Source: Salegentibacter maritimus (GTDB taxonomy: Bacteria > Bacteroidota > Bacteroidia > Flavobacteriales > Flavobacteriaceae). Taken from it: DNA of 64,000 nt. The position numbers were made by a program, and so were the translations under genes. Numbering within the stretch: the stretch's first letter is position 1; each line of letters opens with the position of its first letter. The DNA lies in assembly GCF_016236915.1 (NCBI RefSeq), contig NZ_JAEHOK010000009.1, positions 1 through 64,000 on the forward strand, given 5' to 3'. The notes under the pieces were generated by a model. It saw nothing but the letters and a program-made list of their open reading frames with translations, was not told the DNA's origin and ran no database searches. Positions 35,763-45,200 of this stretch are shown piece by piece.

Positions 35763-36767
35763 TTACTTTGAAGCTTTATCTACTACCAGCCTTTCATCGC
35801 GATTAGCAATTTCCCAGGCAGTAAGAAATACCAACTTTGCTCTTTTCATTAAAGCTTCATATTCAATTTTTTCGGCAGTATCAGTTGCTTTATGGTAGTC
35901 TGGGTGTACGCCGTTAAAGTAAAAAATTGCCGGTATGTTGTTTTTTGCGAAGTTGTAGTGGTCACTTCGGTAGTAAAAACGGTTTGGATCGTTCTCATCA
36001 TTATAAGTGTAATCTAAATCCATATTCATAAATTCTGAATTTACATTTTCACTAACTTCGTGAAGATCGGTACTTAATTTATCGCTACCAATTAGATAAA
36101 TATAATTATCGTTCCCCTCGTGGTTTGCATCAATACGGCCAATCATATCCATATTTAAATTGGCTACCGTATTTTCTAATGGGAATATTGGGTTTTCAAC
36201 ATAATATTTAGAGCCTAGAAGGCCTTTTTCCTCAGCGGTTAAATGAATAAAAAGTATAGATCGTTTAGGCGTATATCCATCTTTTTGTGCAGCTTTAAAA
36301 GCTTCTGCAATTTCTAAAATAGCAACCGGGCCAGAGCCACCGTCATCCGCACCATTATATATGTTTCCTTCATCATCTACACCAACGTGATCGTAATGAG
36401 AAGTTATAACAAGGATTTCTTCCGGTTTTTCACTTCCTTTAATAAAACCAAGGACATTTTCTGAGTCTTTCATTTTGTTATTAAAAAACTCGGTGGGAAT
36501 TACCTGATAATAGTTAGGATTACTTGCAGGTGCATCTATACCAATTTCCTGGTAAAAATTCACAATATATTCAGCAGCTTTCTTTTGTCCGGGTTCACCG
36601 GTATCGCGCCCCTCATATTCATCGCCGGCAAAAGTGTAAAGATGTTCTTGTAAATCTGAAACAGTGATGGTTTCGGCATATTCCATCGGATTTGCATTTT
36701 CAACATTTTTTTGCGTGCCACAGGCTACCATTCCGGCAGTTAGTGTCACTAAAAGCATTTTTTTCAT
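35763..36767 (-). CDS. M28-family zinc aminopeptidase (lipoprotein)
   Basis: 334 residues with a lipobox (GMVACG, C16). The M28 core shows VITSHYDHVGVD, YNGADDGGSGPVAILEIAEA, IHLTAEEKGLLGSKYYV (catalytic Glu and ligand), NLNMDMIGRID and the last zinc His in YYRSDHYNFAKNNIPAIFYF. It should release amino acids from peptides outside the inner membrane. Typical length. Confidence 0.95.
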   Translation of the reverse strand: MKKMLLVTLTAGMVACGTQKNVENANPMEYAETITVSDLQEHLYTFAGDEYEGRDTGEPGQKKAAEYIVNFYQEIGIDAPASNPNYYQVIPTEFFNNKMKDSENVLGFIKGSEKPEEILVITSHYDHVGVDDEGNIYNGADDGGSGPVAILEIAEAFKAAQKDGYTPKRSILFIHLTAEEKGLLGSKYYVENPIFPLENTVANLNMDMIGRIDANHEGNDNYIYLIGSDKLSTDLHEVSENVNSEFMNMDLDYTYNDENDPNRFYYRSDHYNFAKNNIPAIFYFNGVHPDYHKATDTAEKIEYEALMKRAKLVFLTAWEIANRDERLVVDKASK

Positions 36768-36887
36768 AGTTAAATTTAATTTTTGCTAATTAATACTTCG
36801 TAAAATATTTAGAAGTTTTTATTAAAGTCGCAGCAAGATAGCAGTTTCGGTTGAAATTCTTAAAGAAGTGCGTGAAACTTTATTTTG

Positions 36888-37592
36888 TTATTGCTGCATA
36901 GCCTCAAGAATTGCTTTTTTAGTTAGCGGCGCCATAAGCTTATAGCCAGCGAGGTTTGGATGCACACCATCTTTAGAATATTTTTTAGGTAATCCTTCTT
37001 TTTCATCCTTAAGTACCGAGAAAAGATCGAGATATGTATGTTGATTTTCTGCGGCATATTTTTTCATCCAGGAATTTATTTCGGCAATTTTTTTAACGGG
37101 TTGTAGCCCGGGACGCCAGGGGTAATCGTATACGGGGAGGATAGAGGTAAGGATTACTTTTATGTTGTTGGCTTTGCCCAGTTGCGCCATTGCCTCAATA
37201 TTATTTGTAATCATTTCTACGGAAGAAAACCCTGTGTTTCCGGCTATATCGTTGGTTCCGGCAAGAATTACCACCGCTTTGGGCTTGAGTTTTACTACAT
37301 CTGGCATAAATCGAATAAGCATTTGTGGCGTAGTTTGCCCGCCAATACCACGTCCTAAATAATTATTCTCACTAAAAAAGTCTGGCTGGGCATTTGCCCA
37401 GCCTTCAGTAATTGAATTGCCCATAAAAACAACTTTGGGGTAACTCTGTGTTTTCATTAATTTCCTATTTTGAGTAGCATACTTTTTAAGATTTGCCCAA
37501 TCTTGTTCCATTAGATCTTGATATTCTTTTTTTTGTGCATTTAGTACGTTGCTAAAAAGCAGTACTAAAGAAATTATAAATAAGTTTTTCAT
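36888..37592 (-). CDS. Secreted SGNH/GDSL hydrolase
   Basis: 234 residues with signal peptide (MKNLFIISLVLLFSNVLNAQ). The blocks of the SGNH fold are present: block I VVFMGNSITEGW (S60), block II Gly in GRGIGGQTT, block III ILAGTNDIAGNTG (Asn) and block V SKDGVHPNLAGYKLM (Asp, His). It resembles PAF-acetylhydrolase-like/acetylesterase members acting on lipids or acetylated sugars. Not linked to a polysaccharide locus here. Confidence 0.92.
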   Translation of the reverse strand: MKNLFIISLVLLFSNVLNAQKKEYQDLMEQDWANLKKYATQNRKLMKTQSYPKVVFMGNSITEGWANAQPDFFSENNYLGRGIGGQTTPQMLIRFMPDVVKLKPKAVVILAGTNDIAGNTGFSSVEMITNNIEAMAQLGKANNIKVILTSILPVYDYPWRPGLQPVKKIAEINSWMKKYAAENQHTYLDLFSVLKDEKEGLPKKYSKDGVHPNLAGYKLMAPLTKKAILEAMQQ

Positions 37593-37694
37593 GAATTGTA
37601 AAATATAAAAATAAACGGATTTAAGCTTTAAAACTAATCGATATAATGTGATAGATATACCCTTTTTGTAGGGTGTAAATATAGCTTAGTTGCT

Positions 37695-38276
37695 TTAAAA
37701 GCCTATTGATATTTTAGATCTAAGCAAGCTGTTAGGTATTTGTGAAGATTGAGTGCCAAAAATAGTTCCTGTACCTATATCTATATTTAAATTGTTAAAA
37801 TTGCCTCTTATTCCTGCTCTAATTTCTGTTTGTGGGAATAATAGATTCATTTCGCGAGTATTTAATCTTTCGCCTTTGTTTAAGGAAGGCGTTAAATACC
37901 GTCCAAATAGATAGAAACTATATCGTTTGTTGATATTGTATTCTAAAGTAGCGCTAAAGCTGCCGTAAAACCCCGGTGCTTTGTTATTAAAGATAGTATT
38001 TTCTTCCAACAGTCCTGCATTTAAAGTAAAGTTAAACTTATCTAAAGTATAATTGAATGTATTCTTATATAGTTTATAATAACCAAATCCATCATAAGCA
38101 TTTTGGTGCTTCATTTGAGAGATGTGGAAATTGGAGGTAGACTCCAGTGTATTTTTATTGGCACCGTCAAAGGGTGTAATACCCCGAGGTAGGCTTTTTG
38201 TTTCTTGTGCGCTTATCCTACTAGCCGATAGCAGAAAAAGTAGACAAAAGTGGGAGAGTAAACGGGTTTTAAGCAT
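37695..38276 (-). CDS. Hypothetical outer-membrane beta-barrel-like protein with an inserted repeat
   Basis: 193 residues from the Met before LKTRLLSHFCLLFLLSASRI, which starts a signal peptide ending ISAQ; longer frames to 38315 add 13 residues. The mature chain alternates aromatic and polar residues (FNFTLNAGLLEENTIFNN; FYGSFSATLEYNINKRYSFY) and ends in Phe (SKISIGF), typical of outer-membrane barrels. Right after the signal, SLPRGITPFDGANKN is encoded by dispersed repeat R3, an in-frame insertion tolerated in the mature N-terminus. No family recognised. Confidence 0.65.
   Translation of the reverse strand: MLKTRLLSHFCLLFLLSASRISAQETKSLPRGITPFDGANKNTLESTSNFHISQMKHQNAYDGFGYYKLYKNTFNYTLDKFNFTLNAGLLEENTIFNNKAPGFYGSFSATLEYNINKRYSFYLFGRYLTPSLNKGERLNTREMNLLFPQTEIRAGIRGNFNNLNIDIGTGTIFGTQSSQIPNSLLRSKISIGF
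38152..38188 (+). repeat. Dispersed repeat R3 (inside a coding gene)
   Basis: TTTTTATTGGCACCGTCAAA then GGGTGTAATACCCCGAGG on the plus strand. Read on the minus strand it encodes PRGITPFDGANKN of the barrel-like protein, in frame. Confidence 0.75.
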
Positions 38277-38458
38277 AAGAGGTAACTGTAAGAACATATT
38301 TGAGTTACTTGCCAATATAAAGACTAAGCTTCCTGGAGTTTTGAATCTTAAAAGTGAAGATATTAATTTTAACTAAAACTCTTTCTTAAAATTGATAGAG
38401 ATGTTAAAACCTGATAACGAGACAACTCGAAAAAAGCTTAAAAAAACTTCTTAAAAAC

Positions 38459-38491
38459 CTTGTGTATAATTGTAAAAGCTTGTTATATTTG
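38459..38491 (+). promoter_or_regulatory. Promoter of tRNA-Ser
   Basis: CTTG (38459-38462) and TATATTTG (38484-38491) are 21 bases apart, fitting the Bacteroidota sigma-A pattern TTG...TAnnTTTG. Transcription would begin a few bases later, some 25-30 bases before the tRNA. Confidence 0.6.
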
Positions 38492-38524
38492 CATCCGCTA
38501 AGCAGAAATGTATAGCATTTTATT

Positions 38525-38609
38525 GGAGGAATGGCAGAGTGGTCGATTGCGGCAGTCTTGAAAACTGTTGACTGTAACAGGTCCGGGGGTTCGAATCCCT
38601 CTTCCTCCG
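38525..38609 (+). tRNA. tRNA-Ser (anticodon TGA)
   Basis: The acceptor stem GGAGGAA pairs with TTCCTCC, with discriminator G. The anticodon loop is CTTGAAA (anticodon TGA), a long variable arm (GTTGACTGTAACAGGT) is present as expected for Ser, and the T arm reads GGGGGTTCGAATCCCTC. CCA is not encoded. A terminator follows and a tyrosine-recombinase gene lies 244 bases downstream, so the 3' end is a probable attachment site. Confidence 0.95.
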
Positions 38610-38632
38610 CTATTTAATTTAAAAAATTCTAC

Positions 38633-38668
38633 AAAAAGCCCCAAAACCCACGGTTTTGGGGCTTTTTT
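38633..38668 (+). terminator. Terminator after tRNA-Ser
   Basis: AAAAAGCCCCAAAACC-cac-GGTTTTGGGGCTTTTTT is a strong hairpin with a T tail. Confidence 0.9.
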
Positions 38669-38710
38669 ATTTTTCACTATCTCAAAATATACCATAATAA
38701 TTTAATCTAA

Positions 38711-38758
38711 TCGGTTACAAATTCGGTTACACTTAGAGAAGCTATTTTAGGTGTAACC
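38711..38758. promoter_or_regulatory. Candidate integrase arm-type binding sites
   Basis: TCGGTTACA occurs twice as a direct repeat (38711-38719 and 38723-38731), and an inverted GTGTAACC follows at 38751-38758. They lie between the tRNA terminator and the recombinase gene, where arm-type sites are expected. Confidence 0.4.
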
Positions 38759-38852
38759 AAAGTAGTATAAATCCTACAAAATAAAACTTAAGGTATTGAT
38801 GTTTAAGGTTTTATATTGTATCTTGAAACTGTTTAATAAAATATAATTTGTT

Positions 38853-40094
38853 ATGGATACAACATTTTCCCACCTATTTTACTTAAGAAAAAGTAAGTCT
38901 AAAACGGATTCTGGAATAATATATTTCAGAATAACAATTAACGGTAAACGTGCAGTTACAACAACAGGACGAGAAATACCAGTATCACTATGGAACTCGG
39001 CTTCTGGTAGAGCAACCGGAAGTTCGATGCAAGCGAAAGTTATTAATCGATTTCTCAGTAAAGTTGAGAATGATATATATAATGCGCATCAGAAATTAGT
39101 GGACAAGGGAAAAGTTTTTTCTTCAAAGGACGTTATAGATACTTATCTAGGAAAAGACAAGAAAAGTGTAGGTGACACAAAGATGGTTCTCGAAATATTT
39201 CAGGAACACAACGAACGTGTAAATAGACTTGTGGGTAAGGATTTTGCCAAGGGGACGGCCGAAAGGTATAAAACGGCTAAAAAGCACGTTGAAGACTATA
39301 TAAAGAAGGAGTACAAAGCTTCCGATATTCCGGTTAAAAATGTGAACCACAAATTTATTACGGGATTTGAATATTATTTAAAAACAGAAAGAAACTGTGG
39401 GCATAATTCCGCGATTAAATACATAACAAATTTTAAAAAAATTATCCGTATTGCTTTTACCAATGAATGGATTAATAGGGATCCATTTCAAAACTGGAAG
39501 GCTAAACTAAAGGTGGTAGATCGAGAATTTTTGACCGAAGAGGAGCTCCGAACCTTGATATCTAGAGATATTAAAAATGATCGCTTGAATTTGGTTAAAG
39601 ATATTTTTACGTTTAGTTGTTTTACTGGCCTTAGTTATGCCGAAGTAAAAAAACTCTCAGAAAAGGAAGTTGTGATTGGTTTTGATGGCAAAAGATGGAT
39701 TAAAACTAAAAGAACAAAGACTAAATCGAAATGTAGTATTCCAATTCTTCCTGTGGCAGAAGCGATATTGGAGAAATATTCTTCGCATCCAGAAGTTAAT
39801 AGTAAACGTTTACTTCCCATATTAAGTAATCAAAAAATGAATGCCTATATTAAAGAAATAGCAGATATTTGTGGTATCGATAAAAATCTGACTTTTCATT
39901 TGGCCAGGCATACTTTCGCAACTACTGTTACACTTTCAAATGGGGTTCCTATTGAGAGTGTCAGTAAAATGTTGGGACATAAAAATCTACAGACTACCCA
40001 GCATTATGCGAAAATACTGGATAGAAAGGTTGGTAGTGATATGGATATTTTGAAAGAACGTTTAGGATCTAAAAATTTTTTCGGTAAAGCCTGA
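38853..40094 (+). CDS. Tyrosine recombinase (integrase), CTnDOT-like
   Basis: 413 residues: Arm-DNA-binding domain (about 1-95), SAM-like core-binding domain (about 105-215) and catalytic domain (about 225-400). Motifs are FTGLSYAEVKKL (box I, Ser where most have Arg, as in IntDOT), HLARHTFATT, and GHKNLQTTQHYAKI with nucleophile Y385. It would catalyse integration and excision at an att site. It sits beside tRNA-Ser, pointing away from it, consistent with an integrated island. No excisionase or transfer genes are seen here, so the element may be reduced. Confidence 0.93.
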   Translation: MDTTFSHLFYLRKSKSKTDSGIIYFRITINGKRAVTTTGREIPVSLWNSASGRATGSSMQAKVINRFLSKVENDIYNAHQKLVDKGKVFSSKDVIDTYLGKDKKSVGDTKMVLEIFQEHNERVNRLVGKDFAKGTAERYKTAKKHVEDYIKKEYKASDIPVKNVNHKFITGFEYYLKTERNCGHNSAIKYITNFKKIIRIAFTNEWINRDPFQNWKAKLKVVDREFLTEEELRTLISRDIKNDRLNLVKDIFTFSCFTGLSYAEVKKLSEKEVVIGFDGKRWIKTKRTKTKSKCSIPILPVAEAILEKYSSHPEVNSKRLLPILSNQKMNAYIKEIADICGIDKNLTFHLARHTFATTVTLSNGVPIESVSKMLGHKNLQTTQHYAKILDRKVGSDMDILKERLGSKNFFGKA

Positions 40095-40999
40095 GAGATT
40101 CTTTGTGGTTTAACCGTATGAGTCTATCTAATATGCAGGTAAAGAAATATTTAGTTTAGCTTTTGAAATGAACGATTGAGAAAATTACAATTATGGCCAT
40201 TTTTTTATGACAGCCAATTGAAATATAATATCAGATATGAAATTGAAGACAAGTGTAGTATTTATCGTATAGGTAATTATGATAGTAACTCAATCTGAAG
40301 GTAATATTGACGCTTTTTTTACTATGGTGTTTTAAATAAACATAAGCCAAATTTTTATAACAATATGTTTTGATTTAAAGAGTTATTTAAAGTCTATCCG
40401 CCAATTTTTCTATTGCATAGATCAATGATCATCATTAAATAGTGAAAGCTTGTTTGCTTTGAGCATAGGTGATATGCTTATTCGTACTATATAAACTAAC
40501 TACATTAAAGTACTGGTTTTAAAAGATTGATTCTGTGAGGTCTTTGAGTTTATTATCGGAAATAGTTTTAAATTGCGACTCCTTCCTGCATCTAAATAGT
40601 TTATCTTCATTTTACGGGCAACTCATAAAGCCGAGGAATTTCAATTCAATCTTTATACTCGGAGTTCCGATAACTATCTTTAAATTATGCAATTGATTGG
40701 CGAAGAGAGTTTCTGATTTTTTTTTCCAGGGGCTACAAAAGCGAATCCATTTATATTCGGTCCATAACGCTCGAGATTGCAAAGATTTTTAATCTTCTAA
40801 AATCGCATCCCAAGCCTTATTCCTACATAGGATTTTGGTTATAATATTTTTTGTGTCGAAATGATGACCAAGATCCAATGATTCAGAAAAGCTCTTTAAA
40901 TGTGCTCTAGGCTTGTAGCTCTGAGTACCTCTAATAGATAAATTATTAAAGGTACTAGGATCTAAGAGATTCGTGAACTTCCTTTTGTCAAATGAATTT
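40095..40999. other. Gene-poor stretch after the integrase
   Basis: About 900 AT-rich bases with many stops in all frames. A low-complexity, decayed look suggests a degraded part of the island. An 85-codon minus-strand frame at 40789-41046 overlaps the repressor gene and is not supported. No RNA gene or clear repeat was recognised. Confidence 0.5.
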
Positions 41000-41644
41000 T
41001 TATAAAGGCTTATACGTTGAAACCCCAATAACTTTCCAAGTTTCAAAAATATTATTTTTACTTATAATGTAGTTCTTCATGGTGCCTGTGGTTTGAATAT
41101 CCAATAGTTCAATTTCACCCTTCTTAAACAATTGGATTCTGCTTATGAAAAAACCATATTTTTTTGAGATTAAAACATAATAGGCCGTCATATCAATTTT
41201 ATTTATATCTGAAAGGTCGCAAATCGCGAAGGATTCTTCTGGGATTTTGGGCGCAAGTCTATTGGTAGTTACTTGAAAAGCAATATTTTTATTAGCCTCT
41301 CCTAATAAAAAATTGTAGCGTGGTAAATTAATTAATTTATCTTGAAGTTTCCCCAGAGTATACTGTTGAATATATTCTTTTGTTACAATCGGTGTGTATT
41401 TTGTCGGTAAAAAAGGGTTATTGATCGTTTTTTCTGAATTAAATATTAGATTTAGATCCAAATTGTTCCTTTGCGCAAACCCAATAATCAAGCGATAATC
41501 TAAACTATTTCTTTGCTTCCAAGTAGATAGGGTATTGGGCTTGATTTTTAAAGCTTTAGAAAGCTTTACGTCAGTATCAATTCCTAGGTGAACTTTAAGT
41601 TTATTTAATATTAAATTCGCGTTAAGTGAACTATTTTCTTGCAT
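41000..41644 (-). CDS. CI-like phage repressor (HTH plus S24-like domain)
   Basis: 214 residues. Residues about 8-65 match the CI-type helix-turn-helix domain (ILNKLKVHLGIDTDVKLSKA, then LKIKPNTLSTWKQRNSLDYR). The rest resembles the LexA/S24 effector fold of repressors (APKIPEESFAICDLSDINKI; YYVLISKKYGFFISRIQLF), without an obvious Ser-Lys dyad or Ala-Gly cleavage site. It is likely a DNA-binding regulator left from a phage or island; alone it has no visible partner genes. It is divergent from the giant adhesin gene. Confidence 0.75.
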   Translation of the reverse strand: MQENSSLNANLILNKLKVHLGIDTDVKLSKALKIKPNTLSTWKQRNSLDYRLIIGFAQRNNLDLNLIFNSEKTINNPFLPTKYTPIVTKEYIQQYTLGKLQDKLINLPRYNFLLGEANKNIAFQVTTNRLAPKIPEESFAICDLSDINKIDMTAYYVLISKKYGFFISRIQLFKKGEIELLDIQTTGTMKNYIISKNNIFETWKVIGVSTYKPL

Positions 41645-42268
41645 AATCGCAAAATGAGTTATATATTTGAGATAAGTTATTTCCTACAAAGTAGGTTGAA
41701 AATTATAGTTTGATTGAAGCAACTAATTTTTTAATGTATATCATGCTTTAAGTAATTTGATAATTGCTGCAAAATTATTAAAAGCTTTTTGAAATTCAAT
41801 TGAACTTAATTAAATAGTATCTGCCCCTACCAGATCTTGAACTTGTAAATAGACTTTAAGTTAATAAGAACTTTAATTATAAGTATATGGCTGGATTTTT
41901 TACTCTCTTTTTGTAAACATTTTTAATGAAATCTTATTTGGTATGGGGTAGCTATCCCATTTTTAAACTTTGGCTAAGAAGTAACTTTTAAGCCTATAGG
42001 ATTTCTTTGTCTTTTTTTAAAGAATAAAATATGTTTTAGAAAGTGTTAAAGTCTATCCATGGCGCTTTATCTAATTAGAAACGACCTATGGAGTTTACTG
42101 TTTGCTCTTATACCAAAATCTGGGCTATTAGCTTTCATTTGTTGATGGTGATTAGCAGTCAATCCAATTTCCAGAAATCAATTTTTGCTCAAACTAAGGT
42201 GTACAGGTGCTGCTGTAACTCTATAAGTTTAATAAAGCCCTTCGCTTCTAACTCAAGAAACCTTGCCT
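41645..42268. other. Long AT-rich intergenic region before the giant adhesin gene
   Basis: About 620 bases with no supported gene; a 63-codon frame at 42088-42279 runs across the adhesin start and is rejected. The region separates divergent repressor and adhesin genes and must hold both promoters. TTGCCT directly precedes the adhesin ATG. Confidence 0.5.
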
Positions 42269-45200
42269 ATGAAAACTAATTACTATTCTAACTTGAAAAC
42301 GAAATGTATTAGGAAATATTACTTAATAATATTATCTCTTTTAGTTTTTGCTACCTCAACTGTTTATGGGCAGGATAAAGAAAGAAAATATGCTAGTAAC
42401 CAGGAAGTACGAACAACCGATCTTTTAGGGGTTGGAGGAAGTGTTACGGACGCTGGAAATGCAGTTAGCGGTAATCTAAGAGACCATTCTACTTTGAGAG
42501 TAGGTGTAGGTCTTCTGGGAGCTTTTTATGCACGACAATACCTCGATTTTGGAGAGACAATAGAAGCAGGAACTCCGGTTACCATCAAGTTTTCAGTTCC
42601 GGTTTCTGCTGTGGGGGTGGCTGAAAATTTTAGTATTCAACCTTATACAAATTTAAGAGAAGAAGGGTTTTTGGCTGAGTACTGGACTGCTGATGCGGCA
42701 GGAAGTGCATATACCGGGGCTAATTTATTAACGCTGTTAGGCGGTATCGGTACTCACGAGATAACAATTACTCCTGAAGAAGATTTTGAAGGGGTATGGG
42801 TAAACCTTTCTTCAGCATTAAGTCTGGCGATGAAGATGGAAGTGTATCACGCTTATATTGAAGAAGATGCTGCAGAACCCTATACATGCGTTGAAAAGAA
42901 CACACCTCTTGATGTCCTCTCAGGAATTGATGCCGGTGGCTTGGATTTGGCTGGGTCTCTTGGTGCTGTAACAAATCCTTATAATGTAATTGATGATCCC
43001 GATGAATATAGTATGATGTCTGTAGTGGTTGGTGCCCTTAATTCTGCTTATCATACTACTTTATTCCAATCGCCATCACAAGAAAACCAGAGTGTTCGAA
43101 TTGTATTGGAGCAGCCCGGAAGCTTACTGGATCTAAGCCTGCTTTCAGGATTTAGTATTCAACCTATGCTAGGAAATCAGGAAGTGGGAAGTCCTATTGC
43201 GGGTGATTCTAGTTTACTAATTGCCAGATTACTTTCCGGAACTCAAAAATATGAACTGGCATTTCCTGTAGAAGGTTCATTTGATCGGATTAAAATTGAA
43301 TTAAATAATACCGTAAGTGCCCTGCAAAATATACGTCTTTACGAGGTTAGCCGACTTCCAAGGGTAAACCTTCTGGAAGAGCCTGAGCTCACGGAAAATC
43401 TTACCGCCTGTGGACAGGTTAATTTATTATCTACTATTTCCAATTATGAGCCCGATTTTTATACTTATCGTTTTTATGACCAGGCTACTGGCGGAGCTGA
43501 AATGGAAGCACCTGTGGTTGCAACATCTGGCACTTATTATATAGAAGCTGAAGATAATGTAACCGGATGCTTGTCGGATCGTGTAGCTGTGAACGCTACA
43601 GTAAATGAAAAACCTGAAATTAGTTTTGGAGGCTCGCCGACTTCCTACCAGATAGCACCCGGAGAAAGTGTAACATTTCCTACTGCCACCGGTTCCAATA
43701 TTCAATGGTATGATGACGAAGGAAATGAAATGGCTTCAACTCCCGGAACGGTTATTTTTGAAAATAGCGGCGCTTATGAATATAGGGTAGATGCTACCAG
43801 TGCACAGGGTTGTGTAACTACAGAATTTGTAACGGTAATAGTTTCCTCAGATTGTCCCCCGGCTTATCCGCTTAGTTATAATACCGGCCAGGAATTTGAA
43901 TTAAGTGAACTACCACTTTTAGGAACTCAGTTAGGTGTAATTCAAGATGAAGAAAATGCAGCAGATAAAGATCTATCTACCTATAGTACGCTTACTGAGC
44001 CACTTAATTTACTGGGGATTACCGGAGAAACTTCTCAAACCTTAGATTTTGGCCAAAGGTTAAACGCAGGGGAAAAGGTTACCGTTAAACTTGCTAAAGA
44101 TTATGGGTTGGCCTCTGTAATAGGAGGGGTGTTTGTGGTTGCTGTAGATAGTGAAGGAAACGAAATAGGACCCAGGCGTGCTGCCGATCCTAATCTTGCG
44201 GCAGTGGTCAATGGTTTAAATGTTTTTGAGTATTCATTTATTCCCACCGATAATAATGGAGTGGCTACAGAATTTTCAGGAGTAAAAGTAATACTTGCCT
44301 CAGTATTAAATGTAGTACAATCAGTAAGAATTTATGATGCCTTTTATACAAGTCCGCAACAAGATTTTGTTTGCAGTGGGCAAGATGTTTTAGATGTTTA
44401 TGGCGGTTATGAAACTATTCTTTTAGAAGCCGATGTTGCTACAGGTTTAATCTCAACTACTAATGAGCAAAATGCGGTTGATAATGATTTAGGAACTTAT
44501 GCTCAACTCAATAATGCAGTAGCAGTGAATGCCTACAACAAACTGGTTGTTAATTATGAAACACCGGCTATAGTTGGTGATACCTTAGATATTGTGTTTG
44601 GTCACGAAGGTTCGTTGTTAGATGCCAATGTACTTGGAGCGTTAAGGGTTCAGCGTTATCTCGACGGAGTGCCTGTAGAAGCCCCGATAATTGTAGGAAC
44701 TTCTCTGTTAACGCTTCGTTTGCTATCAGGAGACGGATTAGCTGTAGCCTCTTTACCAGTTAATGTGCCTTTCGATAAAGTAAAAATCACCTATGGAGGA
44801 GTGGCAAATGCTCTTGAGCAATTCAATATACATGAGGTTAGAAAAAGGGCGGCGACCCAGTTGCCGGGTGGTGAAGGAGAATTAAATGAAGTTGCTCTAT
44901 GTGAGGGTGAGGAGCTTAGCCTGGATGGGTTGCCAACCGATTGTGATACTTCTTATATATTATATGATACTGAGTATGGTGGCTCTCAAGTTCAACCTGA
45001 AGATATTGCCACCTATGAAGGCGGGGAACATACGCTATGGATACAACCCGTGCGTAATGGATGCCAATCCCTGGCTCGTGGGGTGTTAACCTTGGATATT
45101 ACCGGTACTCCCGATGCTCCCGAGGTCGTATCTGATCAAATTTGGGTAGGTGTTCAGGGCACAGCAAGTTTAGAAGTACAAAATCCCGATGTGAATTTAA

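Noticed and set aside
40789-41046. 85-codon minus-strand frame
   Set aside because: It overlaps the CI-like repressor gene by 47 bases in another frame and shows no recognisable motif; kept as noncoding.
42088-42279. 63-codon plus-strand frame before the adhesin
   Set aside because: It runs across the adhesin start in another frame with no family or leader support.
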